Of a stretch of DNA of 64,000 nt, positions 51,697 through 60,224 are shown in pieces. The notes below the pieces were generated by a model. That model was given only the letters and a program-made list of their open reading frames with translations. It was not told the origin of the DNA and ran no database searches. This DNA comes from Lachnospiraceae bacterium UBA3762 (GTDB lineage: Bacteria > Bacillota > Clostridia > Lachnospirales > Lachnospiraceae), in contig DFGA01000017.1 of NCBI GenBank assembly GCA_002371615.1, positions 1 to 64,000 on the forward strand. Direction: 5' to 3'. A program made the translations under genes and the position numbers. The first letter of the stretch is position 1. Each line of letters begins with the position of its first letter.

Positions 51697-51903
51697 ATGA
51701 TCATTAAAACAATTGCAGCGTTCCTGTCAAAGATAGGGAAAGGATTAGTCTTTGCAGGAGAGGACGATCGTGGAATCGGCGTAGTGGAGGTAATATTGAT
51801 CCTCGTGGTGCTCATAGGCCTGGTAGTGATCTTCAGGGACCAGCTTACCGGGATCATGAACAGTATTTTCGGGCGGATAGCGGAAGATGCCAATGCCCTA
51901 TGA
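51697..51903 (+). CDS. Flp1-type IVb prepilin
   Basis: A 68-residue pilus subunit precursor. A short basic leader is followed by GIGVVEVILILVVLIGLVVI, the hydrophobic helix of class IVb pilins with the conserved glutamate near its start; the peptidase at 53412 is likely to cleave just before it. The tail is short and polar. AGGAGGAAG lies 8 nt before the ATG. The stop overlaps the next ATG (ATGA). Confidence 0.88.
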   Translation: MIIKTIAAFLSKIGKGLVFAGEDDRGIGVVEVILILVVLIGLVVIFRDQLTGIMNSIFGRIAEDANAL

Positions 51904-52706
51904 AGGGTGGGATCACAGTATTTCTGACTCTGATCCTGTCGGTTCTGTCGGGGTTTATCATACTCCTTACCGGTCTGACAAAGCGGTATACTTCCGAATC
52001 CGAGGCCGTATATGCGTTTGATAATGCAGTAAGGTCCTGTTTTGCAGAGTATAACAGGGAAGTGTTTGAAACATACCATATTCTGTTGATTGACAGCTCC
52101 TACAAAGGATATGAAAAGGGAAGGAACAGGATTGCGGATCATTTTACAATGTATCTAGAAAACGGGATATACAGTAACGAAGTGTGTGATGTACAGATCC
52201 CGGACGCAGAGAGTGTATCCGGCATGAATTATGAATATTTGTATGAATCCGGAGTCAGATATGCGAAGGAAGTTACCGGGATAGACGGAAGATTGTCCCA
52301 AACGGGTGATGATGCGTATTTTCTTACGTACTTACTGAATGTATGCAGGGATGAGGGAGATATAGAGTATTTACTATACGGATACGAATCCCGGGATGAG
52401 AATATCCGGCTTGCCGCCGAAGACTTCGAAAACTGCATAGACGGCGAAGACATCGAGGACATCGAGGACAGAGAGGACATCGAGGACAAGGATTACGATA
52501 TGTATTTGTGTAAACGTCTTGAGGAAGAGGAAATACAATTGCTTAGAAAAAGGTTTGCCGAACTTATGTCGGATCATATGCACAAACATAACAGTCCAGG
52601 ATTTGACCCGGATGAGTGCTATTACAAGGTTACGTTTGCCGCAACACTTAAGAGCCGGAGCGTTGGTGAATACAGTGTCGAGAGAGAATATGCGTATAAT
52701 ACGTAA
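51900..52706 (+). CDS. Tad-locus DUF5702-like membrane-anchored protein
   Basis: A 268-residue protein with one N-terminal hydrophobic segment (ITVFLTLILSVLSGFIILLTG in part) and a probably extracytoplasmic remainder. SCFAEYNREVFETYHILLID is typical of the DUF5702 group found next to tadE in Lachnospiraceae, by recollection. Near residue 180 is a low-complexity acidic run built from the 9-bp unit GAGGACATC. The ATG overlaps the pilin stop, and the end overlaps the TadE-like gene by 17 bp. Confidence 0.78.
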   Translation: MKGGITVFLTLILSVLSGFIILLTGLTKRYTSESEAVYAFDNAVRSCFAEYNREVFETYHILLIDSSYKGYEKGRNRIADHFTMYLENGIYSNEVCDVQIPDAESVSGMNYEYLYESGVRYAKEVTGIDGRLSQTGDDAYFLTYLLNVCRDEGDIEYLLYGYESRDENIRLAAEDFENCIDGEDIEDIEDREDIEDKDYDMYLCKRLEEEEIQLLRKRFAELMSDHMHKHNSPGFDPDECYYKVTFAATLKSRSVGEYSVEREYAYNT

Positions 52707-53433
52707 ATCTGAGGCCGGAAGCCTTACGGTTGAGGCTGCCGCCATACTTCCCGTATTTATGTTGGGTTTGCTGACGCTTGTATCCGTACTGCTTATGGAT
52801 CTTGCAGGCATGCGGATGCAGGCGTCCCTCCTGATGCAGGCGGAGGAACTGGCAATAAGCCTTGCGGATGGTCACAATGTATCAGCACTTATGGTAAGAG
52901 ATGAGCTGATAAAGGAACTTGATACGGAAGATGTCAGACTGATAGAGGGTGGTCAGGAAGGTGTGGATATGTCAGCATCATTCCTAGATGATCCCGAGTA
53001 TGTTGAACTGTGCGTGGATTGTAATCTTATTCCTTTGGGGAATTATTTTGGAATATTAAAGATCCCTTACAGACGAAGATGTATATCGCATGTATGGTGC
53101 GGGTATGACAGGGGATTCTTCGGGGATGAGGAATATGTGTATGTGACAAACGGCAGCGAAGTATATCATCTTGACAGGGATTGCAGTCATTTAAGACTGA
53201 CAGTTACGGACACGGATTCAGCTACGGTGGGAACGCTCAGAAATAACGGAGGGGCAAAGTACAAGCCCTGCGGGATATGCCACAGCAGTTTATCGGACAA
53301 AAAGCTTTATGTCACACCCGAAGGGGACAGGTATCATAACAACATTACATGCAGCGGGCTCAAAAGAACTGTACGGGCCATAAGAAAAAGCGAGATACAA
53401 GACAGGAGGCCATGCAGCAGATGCGGCAGGTAA
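52690..53433 (+). CDS. TadE-like pseudopilin with two C-terminal Cys motifs
   Basis: A 247-residue protein. The N-terminus has the TadE prepilin motif GSLTVEAAAILP with E15 and a membrane helix at 17-40. The extracytoplasmic part ends in two similar units: YVT..YH160..C165..C194xxC197 and YVT..YH216..C221..C242xxC245. These resemble small Ada-type or zinc-binding cysteine modules. I chose the ATG at 52690 because the TadE motif then lies near the N-terminus; the reading frame is open further upstream. It overlaps both neighbours. Confidence 0.82.
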   Translation: MRIIRKSEAGSLTVEAAAILPVFMLGLLTLVSVLLMDLAGMRMQASLLMQAEELAISLADGHNVSALMVRDELIKELDTEDVRLIEGGQEGVDMSASFLDDPEYVELCVDCNLIPLGNYFGILKIPYRRRCISHVWCGYDRGFFGDEEYVYVTNGSEVYHLDRDCSHLRLTVTDTDSATVGTLRNNGGAKYKPCGICHSSLSDKKLYVTPEGDRYHNNITCSGLKRTVRAIRKSEIQDRRPCSRCGR

Positions 53434-53891
53434 GAGAGCTTATAGCACTGGCTATGCTGGCAGTCAGTTCATATACGGATATCAGGGAGAAATGCATATA
53501 TCTGTTTCCGGTTGTGATATGCACGGCAGGAGCGGTGGCGCTGACCGTAACGTCTTCTTTCTTTTCATCTGTTACTGAAGCAGGAGAGGTCCTTTTGCGG
53601 GAACTGCTCTCTCCCGCTGCTACAGGGATTCTTCTGATCATTGTAGTCAAAGCCGGAAAGGCACACATCGGAGAAGGAGACGGGTATCTTACTGCAGCGC
53701 TGTGGATGATTTTGGGGATAAGAACCGGTATATATTCGGTAATCGCAGGTCTGTTCATTCTGCTTGCGGCATCCTCGGTTATTCTCATTTCCGGGCGAAG
53801 AAGAGTCCACAGACTTATCCCGTTTGCTCCGTTTATTCTGGCAGGCTATTTATCCGTACTTATATATGAAATATACCGAGAAAATCTGTAA
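53412..53891 (+). CDS. Prepilin peptidase, A24 family (TadV/CpaA type)
   Basis: A 159-residue membrane aspartic peptidase with about five hydrophobic segments. The two catalytic aspartates are D23 (SSYTDIREKC) and D90 (GEGDGYL), both usual A24 positions. It would process the Flp1 and TadE prepilins. AGGAGG at 53404-53409 is 2 nt before the ATG at 53412 and 11 nt before a second ATG at 53421, so either start is possible. It overlaps both neighbours. Confidence 0.88.
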   Translation: MQQMRQVRELIALAMLAVSSYTDIREKCIYLFPVVICTAGAVALTVTSSFFSSVTEAGEVLLRELLSPAATGILLIIVVKAGKAHIGEGDGYLTAALWMILGIRTGIYSVIAGLFILLAASSVILISGRRRVHRLIPFAPFILAGYLSVLIYEIYRENL

Positions 53892-54246
53892 TATAGGGAA
53901 AAGAGGGAGTTTTACCGTTGAAGCGGCGCTGATAATGCCGGTTATCTTAGGCGTTATAGTGACGTTTATTTATATTGCGATGTTTTGCCACGACAGGTGC
54001 GCAATAGAATACGCATGCCGCGTATCCTCTGCAAAAGCGGCATACGACACGGATCCGGAGCTGACGGCGGCCATGGTATCAGAGCGAAACCTGGATCGCT
54101 TTCTCATACTTGACTGGGATACCGGTATTGAGACGGATTGTGATGATGAGACTGTAACGACTCGTATCGAGGCAACCTGTCCTGTCATTAACAGGACATT
54201 TATTCACAGTGCTTCTGCATACAGACACTTTTGTCCAAAGTATTAA
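53866..54246 (+). CDS. Second TadE-like pseudopilin
   Basis: A 126-residue protein with the motif GSFTVEAALIMPVIL near the N-terminus and one membrane helix. The short remainder (RCAIEYACRVSSAKAAYD) has two cysteines and is presumably extracytoplasmic. I chose the ATG at 53866, inside the peptidase gene, because it places the prepilin motif about 15 residues from the N-terminus. It is the last Tad gene of this half. Confidence 0.82.
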   Translation: MKYTEKICNIGKRGSFTVEAALIMPVILGVIVTFIYIAMFCHDRCAIEYACRVSSAKAAYDTDPELTAAMVSERNLDRFLILDWDTGIETDCDDETVTTRIEATCPVINRTFIHSASAYRHFCPKY

Positions 54247-54271
54247 CACAAACGCCTCAATTTGATATAAT
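54243..54271 (+). promoter_or_regulatory. Promoter of the rhomboid gene
   Basis: TTAACA (54243-54248), a 17-nt spacer and TATAAT (54266-54271). The predicted start, 7 nt on, coincides with the ATG at 54278, so the mRNA would have little or no leader. No ribosome site is seen. Confidence 0.65.
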
Positions 54272-54277
54272 CCCTCT

Positions 54278-55363
54278 ATGATCGAAAAAATCCGGAATCT
54301 GCTTGATAAGCAGGGTTATCTTCAGATAGAATCGAATGTTCCGTTTGTTAAACTGTATGTAAGGTATGAATTGTCTCTTGCGAAGGTAATACAGCTTCTT
54401 GACTGTACCGAGGATGTACCCCTTACCGTTGAACAATATACGGTATTTTGCGAAAAATCAAAGGAGCATATCAGGGATAACGGTTATGAATCCATTGATT
54501 TTCTCACTCTGATCGTAACCCCGTTTCTAAGTGAAGTTAAAAAATTTATATTAAACGATAATCATTGCTGGATCGTTAATTCCGAAACGATGACTGTTAT
54601 TGTGTATGATAATGAACCGGAGGAATTCTACGGACTGCGCGGGATCATAGAGTCGGAATCGATTGCTAAAGATACGGAACCTGAAGTATACTATGATGGA
54701 AGCGCTTCAAGAGTATCAAGAGGTTATACGGGGTATTACGACAATACACCGAGGCAGACCAAATCGCTTGCTCAGGAATTCACTCCGGTCAATACGGCTA
54801 TGGTCATATTTAATGTGATCGTATTCTTTGTGATGACTTTTGCCGGATCGACCGAAGATATAGAATTCATGCTTGATCACGGGGCGATGTTTGTTCCGGC
54901 TATACTTGAGGACGGGCAGATATACAGATTTATTACCTGCATATTTATCCATTTCGGATTCATGCATCTTGCCGGGAATATGGTTGTTCTGCTGTTTCTC
55001 GGGGATAACGTTGAAAGAGCTACAGGCAAGTTAAAGTTTTTGCTTATATACCTGCTGGGAGGCATATTCGGAAGCATAGGATCATTTACATATGCCCTTG
55101 TATATAATCCCGGAATAGTCTCCGCCGGAGCATCCGGAGCAATATTTGCGGTAATCGGAGCATTGTTGTGGCTCGTTATCAGAAACAAAGGACGCCTTGA
55201 GGATATGACTACACTCAGAATGTGCGTTCTTATCGCATATGCGTTATATAACGGATTTACGTCGGAAAATGTGGATATGGCAGCACATCTTTTCGGATTT
55301 CTCGGCGGATTTTTGATCGCTGTACTGCTTTACAGAAAAAATGACAGGAGCTTGGCTGTATGA
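54278..55363 (+). CDS. Rhomboid family intramembrane serine protease
   Basis: A 361-residue protein. The N-terminal 170 residues are a soluble domain of unknown type; the rest has six or seven membrane segments with the catalytic serine S286 in GASGAIFA and histidine H337 in AAHLFGF. HFGFMHLAGNM is the L1-type loop. It cleaves membrane proteins within the bilayer. The stop overlaps the next ATG (ATGA). The promoter context suggests a leaderless mRNA. Confidence 0.9.
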   Translation: MIEKIRNLLDKQGYLQIESNVPFVKLYVRYELSLAKVIQLLDCTEDVPLTVEQYTVFCEKSKEHIRDNGYESIDFLTLIVTPFLSEVKKFILNDNHCWIVNSETMTVIVYDNEPEEFYGLRGIIESESIAKDTEPEVYYDGSASRVSRGYTGYYDNTPRQTKSLAQEFTPVNTAMVIFNVIVFFVMTFAGSTEDIEFMLDHGAMFVPAILEDGQIYRFITCIFIHFGFMHLAGNMVVLLFLGDNVERATGKLKFLLIYLLGGIFGSIGSFTYALVYNPGIVSAGASGAIFAVIGALLWLVIRNKGRLEDMTTLRMCVLIAYALYNGFTSENVDMAAHLFGFLGGFLIAVLLYRKNDRSLAV

Positions 55364-56367
55364 AGATCAACATCTATTACGGAGGACGTGGAATTCTTGA
55401 CGACCCGACACTGTTCGTGATCGGCAAGATGACGGAAGTTCTGACCGAACTGAATGTTAATGTTGAGAGGTTTCCGCTCTATGAACTTCGAAATCAGATA
55501 ACTTCACTTCCCGCATCCATAAACGAAGCGGACGGGATCATACTGGCGACAACGGTTGAGTGGTACGGAGTCGGCGGACTCATGATGCAGTTTCTTGATG
55601 CATGCTGGCTGTACGGTAACAAAGAGAAGATAAGCAAGACATATATGTGTCCTGTCGTAATGTCACTCTCAAGCGGAGAGCGTGAAGCCAAGACAAATCT
55701 TCAGGTTGCCTGGGAGATACTCGGTGGACTTCCATGCAGCGGGCTGTGCGGATATGTTGAAGACATGACGAGCTTTGAACTTAATAACGAATATATCAAG
55801 ATCATTGAGAAGAAGACGGAAAATCTGTACCGCACGATCTCCCAGAAGATACATTCACTTCCTTCAAGCAACCAGGCAGTTAAGCAGATCGTTGGGGGAT
55901 CCAAGAACATACCGCTGACACCCCAGGAGACGGAGCAGTTGTCAAAGTATGCTTCCGATGAGCAGTATGTACAGCAGCAGAAGGAAGATATTCAGGAACT
56001 CTCATCACTCTTCAAAGGTATGCTTGAGAAAAAGGATGTAGATGTAACAAAGCAGTATATCAAGGATTTCGAAGATCATTTCGCACCTGAGGGAGTGATC
56101 AACGCATCGTACAAGTTTATGATAGAAGACCGGAAAAAATCACTGGTAGTCGAGATCGTTGATTCCAAGCTTAAGTGTTATTACGGCAATTTTGACGAAC
56201 CGGATATTCTGTGCAAGATAAAGCCGGAAGTGCTTGAACAGATCATAACCGGGCAGATGAGTTTCCAGAGAGCATTCATGACCGGGGATATGCAGGTTAA
56301 AGGCGATTTCAGGATCCTGCTTCTCCTCGATCAGGTATTTACTTTTATGAACGACACATCACTTTAG
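55360..56367 (+). CDS. Flavodoxin/NADPH-FMN-reductase-like protein fused to an SCP2 domain
   Basis: A 335-residue protein. Residues 1-165 resemble a flavodoxin-like FMN reductase (MKINIYYGGRG; ADGIILATTVEWYGVGG). The end, about 240-335, resembles an SCP2 sterol/lipid-carrier domain (SLVVEIVDSKLKCYYGNFD in part; ITGQMSFQRAFMTGDMQVKGD). The middle is a charged linker. Such a fusion suggests a redox protein that binds a lipid. The ATG overlaps the rhomboid stop. Confidence 0.82.
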   Translation: MKINIYYGGRGILDDPTLFVIGKMTEVLTELNVNVERFPLYELRNQITSLPASINEADGIILATTVEWYGVGGLMMQFLDACWLYGNKEKISKTYMCPVVMSLSSGEREAKTNLQVAWEILGGLPCSGLCGYVEDMTSFELNNEYIKIIEKKTENLYRTISQKIHSLPSSNQAVKQIVGGSKNIPLTPQETEQLSKYASDEQYVQQQKEDIQELSSLFKGMLEKKDVDVTKQYIKDFEDHFAPEGVINASYKFMIEDRKKSLVVEIVDSKLKCYYGNFDEPDILCKIKPEVLEQIITGQMSFQRAFMTGDMQVKGDFRILLLLDQVFTFMNDTSL

Positions 56368-56392
56368 TAGATGACAGGAGGAATCAATTTAT

Positions 56393-56803
56393 ATGAGAAA
56401 AGATGACTGTATTTTCTGTAAGCTGGCGAATGGTGACATTCCGACAAATACGATCTACGAGGACAGTGATTTTCGCGTATTTCTCGATGCAGCACCCGCA
56501 ACAAAGGGACATTGCCTGATCGTTCCGAAAGAGCATTTCGATAATCTGGAGGAACTAAGTGATGATGTTGCATCAAAGGTGTTCCCGCTTGCAAAGAAAA
56601 TGATGAAGCTGCTCAAAGAAAAGCTTGGCTGGGACGGGTTCAATGTTGTTCAGAATAACGGAGAAATAGCGGGACAGACAGTGTTTCACTTCCATACACA
56701 TCTGATCCCCAGATATATAGATGACGGACAGAATCTCAATATGAAACCTTCATCTCCGAAGGAAGGAGAGCTTGAGGAAGTATTGAGCCAAATAGTGTCA
56801 TAG
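56393..56803 (+). CDS. HIT family hydrolase
   Basis: A 136-residue nucleotide-binding protein with DCIFCKLANGDIPTN near the N-terminus and the histidine triad HFHTHLIPR. The two cysteines of CIFC are the usual zinc pair. It probably hydrolyses nucleoside phosphoramidates or dinucleotides. ACAGGAGGAATC precedes the ATG. Confidence 0.95.
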   Translation: MRKDDCIFCKLANGDIPTNTIYEDSDFRVFLDAAPATKGHCLIVPKEHFDNLEELSDDVASKVFPLAKKMMKLLKEKLGWDGFNVVQNNGEIAGQTVFHFHTHLIPRYIDDGQNLNMKPSSPKEGELEEVLSQIVS

Positions 56804-56868
56804 ACTTAATATAGTGCTATAATTGGTAAGGTTTTGAAACTGTTATTAAAAAGGAGAATCAAAAAACA

Positions 56869-58218
56869 ATGAGTTCAAAAGTTACTTATGATTACAGTAA
56901 AGCGATGCAGTTTATAGGCGAGCAGGAGATCGCTTCAATGTGCGATATCGTCGAGAACGCCAAGGATGTTCTGGTATCAAAGAGCGGCGCCGGAAATGAT
57001 TTTCTCGGATGGATCGATCTTCCCATCGACTATGACAAAGAAGAATTTGACCGTATCTTAAAGGCTGCTGACAAGATCAAGAGCGATTCGGACGTGCTTT
57101 TAGTTATCGGAATAGGAGGCTCATACCTTGGAGCAAGGGCGGCAATCGAATTTCTGCGCCACAGCTTCTACAATATTATTCCCAAGGAGATCCGCAAGAC
57201 TCCGGAGATCTACTTTGTGGGAAACAGCATCAGCAGCACATATATCAAGCATCTGATGGATGTTATCGGGGATCGTGATTTTTCAATCAACATGATCAGC
57301 AAATCGGGAACAACAACAGAGCCTGCGATCGCATTCCGTGTGTTCAAGGAAATGCTCGAGAAGAAGTACGGCAAGGAAGAGGCAGCCAAGAGGATATATG
57401 CGACAACCGATAAAGCAAGAGGATCTCTTAAGAATCTTGCAAATGAAGAGGGATATGAGAGCTTCGTAGTTCCCGATGATGTAGGCGGAAGATTTTCCGT
57501 GCTTACCGCTGTAGGACTTCTTCCCATAGCCGTATCGGGTGCCGATATCAATAAGCTTATGGAAGGCGCCAGAGATGCAAGGGATAATGCACTCACAGCT
57601 CCTTTTGAAGAGAATGATGCCCTCCAGTATGCGGCAGTCAGAAACATACTTCTGCGCAAAGGTAAGCAGATCGAGATCATGGCCAATTACGAGCCTTCGG
57701 TTCATTATATTTCCGAGTGGTGGAAGCAGCTCTACGGAGAGTCCGAAGGCAAGGACCAGAAAGGTATATTCCCCGCAAGCGTTGATCTTACAACAGATCT
57801 TCACTCAATGGGACAGTTCATACAGGACGGATCGAGGAACATTTTTGAGACCGTTATCAATATTGAGACTTCCAGAGAGACAATCACGATCGAAAAAGAG
57901 CCGACGGATCTTGACGGACTTAATTATCTTGCAGGCAAGACGGTCGATTTTGTCAACAAGAGCGCTATGAACGGAACGATACTTGCGCATACGGACGGCA
58001 GCGTTCCGAATACGGTTGTGAATGTTCCGGAAGTAAATGAGTATTATCTCGGACAGTTGTTCTACTTCTTCGAGTTTGCGTGCGGTGTAAGCGGATACAC
58101 GCTCGGTGTTAATCCCTTCAACCAGCCCGGCGTTGAAAGCTACAAGAAGAACATGTTTGCGCTTCTCGGAAAGCCGGGATATGAAGAGCAGCGAGAGGCT
58201 CTCATGGCAAGACTGTAA
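56869..58218 (+). CDS. pgi: Glucose-6-phosphate isomerase
   Basis: A 449-residue glycolytic enzyme interconverting glucose-6-phosphate and fructose-6-phosphate. IGIGGSYLGARAAIEFL and SKSGTTTEPAIAFRVF are the sugar-phosphate binding segments, and QLFYFFEFACGVSGYTLGVN (in part) lies near the C-terminus. TATAAT at 56818-56823 may be its -10. AAAAGGAG precedes the ATG. The stop overlaps the murG start (TAATG). Confidence 0.96.
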   Translation: MSSKVTYDYSKAMQFIGEQEIASMCDIVENAKDVLVSKSGAGNDFLGWIDLPIDYDKEEFDRILKAADKIKSDSDVLLVIGIGGSYLGARAAIEFLRHSFYNIIPKEIRKTPEIYFVGNSISSTYIKHLMDVIGDRDFSINMISKSGTTTEPAIAFRVFKEMLEKKYGKEEAAKRIYATTDKARGSLKNLANEEGYESFVVPDDVGGRFSVLTAVGLLPIAVSGADINKLMEGARDARDNALTAPFEENDALQYAAVRNILLRKGKQIEIMANYEPSVHYISEWWKQLYGESEGKDQKGIFPASVDLTTDLHSMGQFIQDGSRNIFETVINIETSRETITIEKEPTDLDGLNYLAGKTVDFVNKSAMNGTILAHTDGSVPNTVVNVPEVNEYYLGQLFYFFEFACGVSGYTLGVNPFNQPGVESYKKNMFALLGKPGYEEQREALMARL

Positions 58219-59291
58219 TGAAGACTATCGTACTGACCGGCGGAGGAACTGCCGGACATGTAACTCCGAACATCGCGCTTCTTCCGGCGCTTATAACGAA
58301 TGAGTACGATGTTCACTATATAGGATCATATGAAGGGATGGAACGGTCACTGATAGAGGATTATTCCATCCCTTATCATGGTATTTCCACCGGAAAGCTC
58401 CGCAGATATTTTTCACTGAAGAATTTCACTGATCCATTCAGGGTTATAAAGGGATTCTTCGAAGCCAAGGCAATAATCAAGGAGCTTAAACCGTCAATAG
58501 TATTTTCCAAAGGCGGTTTTGTATCGGTTCCGGTAGTCTGGGCTGCGAAGAAAAATCATGTACCGGTTATCATTCACGAGTCCGACATGACTCCCGGCCT
58601 TGCAAATAAACTGAGTTTCTCGGCGGCAACGAAGATTTGCTGTAATTTCCCGGAAACACTGGAGACTTTGCCAAAGGATAAGGCGTGTCTTACGGGATCT
58701 CCGATAAGAGCCGAACTTATGCTTGGAGATGCATCGGCAGCTGAAAAGATATGTAATTTCGAAGATCCGGACAAGCCGGTCATCATGGTTGTGGGCGGAA
58801 GTCTCGGTGCCGCATCGGTTAATGAGATCATCAGGAAGATATTGCCGCGACTTACAGAGAAGTTTAATGTTATGCATCTGTGCGGAAAAGGCAAGCTTGA
58901 TGAAACGCTTGTAGGAACAAAAGGTTATTTTCAGATGGAATATGCCAAAGACGAGATGAAGGATCTGTTTGCATATTCAGAGATAGTGGTTTCGCGCGCT
59001 GGAGCAAATGCAATATGTGAGCTTCTTGCACTGCATAAGCCCAATCTTCTCATTCCCCTGCCTGCATCCGCATCAAGAGGCGACCAGCTTCTAAATGCCG
59101 AGTCGTTCAGGAAGCAGGGATTTTCACTTGTGCTTGACGAAGATAAGGATCTTACGGAAGACTCACTGTTTGATACGATCTGTGAGTTGTACGATAAAAG
59201 AGAAGAGTTCCGTAAAACAATGCTAAAAAGTGACCAGACTAATGCGGTATCCACTATAATGAAGCTTATTGAAGAAAACAGTCTCGAATAA
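58218..59291 (+). CDS. murG: UDP-GlcNAc:undecaprenyl-PP-MurNAc-pentapeptide GlcNAc transferase MurG
   Basis: A 357-residue GT28 enzyme that makes lipid II at the inner face of the membrane. LTGGGTAGHVTPNIALLPAL (in part), the middle VVGGSLGAASVNEI and the C-terminal ISRAGANAICELLALHKP-type loop (VVSRAGANAICELL) and LIPLPASASRGDQLLNA are typical. It starts inside the pgi stop. The pseudouridine synthase gene overlaps its end. Confidence 0.96.
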   Translation: MKTIVLTGGGTAGHVTPNIALLPALITNEYDVHYIGSYEGMERSLIEDYSIPYHGISTGKLRRYFSLKNFTDPFRVIKGFFEAKAIIKELKPSIVFSKGGFVSVPVVWAAKKNHVPVIIHESDMTPGLANKLSFSAATKICCNFPETLETLPKDKACLTGSPIRAELMLGDASAAEKICNFEDPDKPVIMVVGGSLGAASVNEIIRKILPRLTEKFNVMHLCGKGKLDETLVGTKGYFQMEYAKDEMKDLFAYSEIVVSRAGANAICELLALHKPNLLIPLPASASRGDQLLNAESFRKQGFSLVLDEDKDLTEDSLFDTICELYDKREEFRKTMLKSDQTNAVSTIMKLIEENSLE

Positions 59292-59961
59292 AGTGTCTAT
59301 AAACATTGTATATGAAGACAATTCAATAATTGTGATCGAAAAGCCGGCCGGCACAGCCACTCAGTCCGCAAATGTCAGACAGAGCGACTGTGTCAGTTTT
59401 ATTAAGGATCACATCAGGAAGATGGATCCGCATATGTCCAAAGAGCCCTATGTGGGGATCATCCACAGGCTTGACCAGCCGGTGGCCGGACTCCTTGTAT
59501 TTGCCAAAACAAAAAAGGCGGCAGCATCATTATCATCCCAGGTTCAAAGCGACATCATGAACAAGCATTATCTTGCTATGGTTGAAGGAATTATTGATGT
59601 TCCCGAAGATACCGAGCTTGTGGATCTTATGTACAAAGATCCGCAAACAAGCAAGGCTGTAATAGCGGATGAAAAATCGGAAGCTGCTAAACTGCAGGAA
59701 GCCCGCCTTATATATCACACGGACAGGATCATCGAATCACAAAACCGCACGATTCTGTCGATAAGGCTCGTAACCGGCAGGTTTCACCAGATAAGGGCGC
59801 AGCTTTCGCATATCGGACACCCTATAGTCGGAGATCAAAAATACGGAGCTCATTCGATATATCCGCATGGAATCGCTCTTGTAGCCGACAGACTTGAATT
59901 CCTTCATCCCGATACCGGCGAAAAAGTTGAAAAAATCGTTGACTTTTCTTTTTCGCTTTGA
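59269..59961 (+). CDS. RluD-type 23S rRNA pseudouridine synthase
   Basis: A 230-residue pseudouridine synthase of the RluA/RluD class. GIIHRLDQPVAGLLVFAKT holds the catalytic aspartate, and VTGRFHQIRAQLSHIGHPIV matches the C-terminal signature. There is no N-terminal S4 domain. The start is uncertain: TTG at 59269 inside murG or GTG at 59293 just after its stop; neither has a strong ribosome site. Confidence 0.92.
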   Translation: MKKTVSNKVSINIVYEDNSIIVIEKPAGTATQSANVRQSDCVSFIKDHIRKMDPHMSKEPYVGIIHRLDQPVAGLLVFAKTKKAAASLSSQVQSDIMNKHYLAMVEGIIDVPEDTELVDLMYKDPQTSKAVIADEKSEAAKLQEARLIYHTDRIIESQNRTILSIRLVTGRFHQIRAQLSHIGHPIVGDQKYGAHSIYPHGIALVADRLEFLHPDTGEKVEKIVDFSFSL

Positions 59962-59986
59962 TAACATATACAAGTCGCAAGACAGT

Positions 59987-60059
59987 GCGCGAGTGGCTCA
60001 GTTGGTGGAGCGCGACCTTGCCAAGGTCGAGGCCGCGGGTTCGAGTCCCGTCTCGCGCT
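59987..60059 (+). tRNA. tRNA-Gly (anticodon GCC)
   Basis: A 73-nt tRNA: acceptor GCGCGAG/CTCGCGC, discriminator T, D arm GCTC..GAGC, anticodon stem CGACC/GGTCG with loop TTGCCAA (anticodon GCC), T arm GCGGG/CCCGT-type with TTCGAGT. No CCA is encoded. It lies 25 nt after the pseudouridine synthase and is followed by a terminator. Confidence 0.95.
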
Positions 60060-60060
60060 C
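60044..60060 (+). repeat. 17-bp direct repeat at the tRNA-Gly 3' end, copy 1
   Basis: AGTCCCGTCTCGCGCTC covers the end of the T arm and the acceptor strand of tRNA-Gly and one base after. An exact copy lies at 60169-60185. Direct repeats of a tRNA 3' end are the mark of site-specific integration, so this could be an attachment site. Confidence 0.7.
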
Positions 60061-60065
60061 GAATG

Positions 60066-60096
60066 AAAAAGGATCATCCGTAGGATGGTCCTTTTT
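60066..60096 (+). terminator. Intrinsic terminator after tRNA-Gly
   Basis: AAAAAGGATCATC pairs with GATGGTCCTTTTT (13 bp, one G-T pair) with loop CGTAG-like, ending in a T-run. Confidence 0.88.
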
Positions 60097-60113
60097 CGTT
60101 CGGGCATCGAAAT

Positions 60114-60180
60114 CGAGACGGGACGACCTGCCCCGATCTCCGAAGGTGATCGGGGCGTTACCTTATTAAGTCCCGTCTCG
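60114..60180 (+). repeat. Nested inverted repeat complementary to the tRNA-Gly 3' end
   Basis: CGAGACGGGAC (60114-60124) pairs with GTCCCGTCTCG (60170-60180), and inside it CCCCGATC (60131-60138) pairs with GATCGGGG (60148-60155). The outer left arm is also the exact complement of the tRNA-Gly T-arm/acceptor segment, so a transcript could pair either with itself or with the tRNA. Confidence 0.7.
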
Positions 60181-60185
60181 CGCTC
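60169..60185 (+). repeat. 17-bp direct repeat of the tRNA-Gly 3' end, copy 2
   Basis: Exact copy of 60044-60060, placed 125 bp downstream. Together the repeats bracket a 108-bp segment with the terminator and part of the inverted repeat. This could be the residue of an excised element. Confidence 0.7.
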
Positions 60186-60224
60186 TTGCGAGGATACCAT
60201 AATTTTATCGTTCGCGGTTACATC

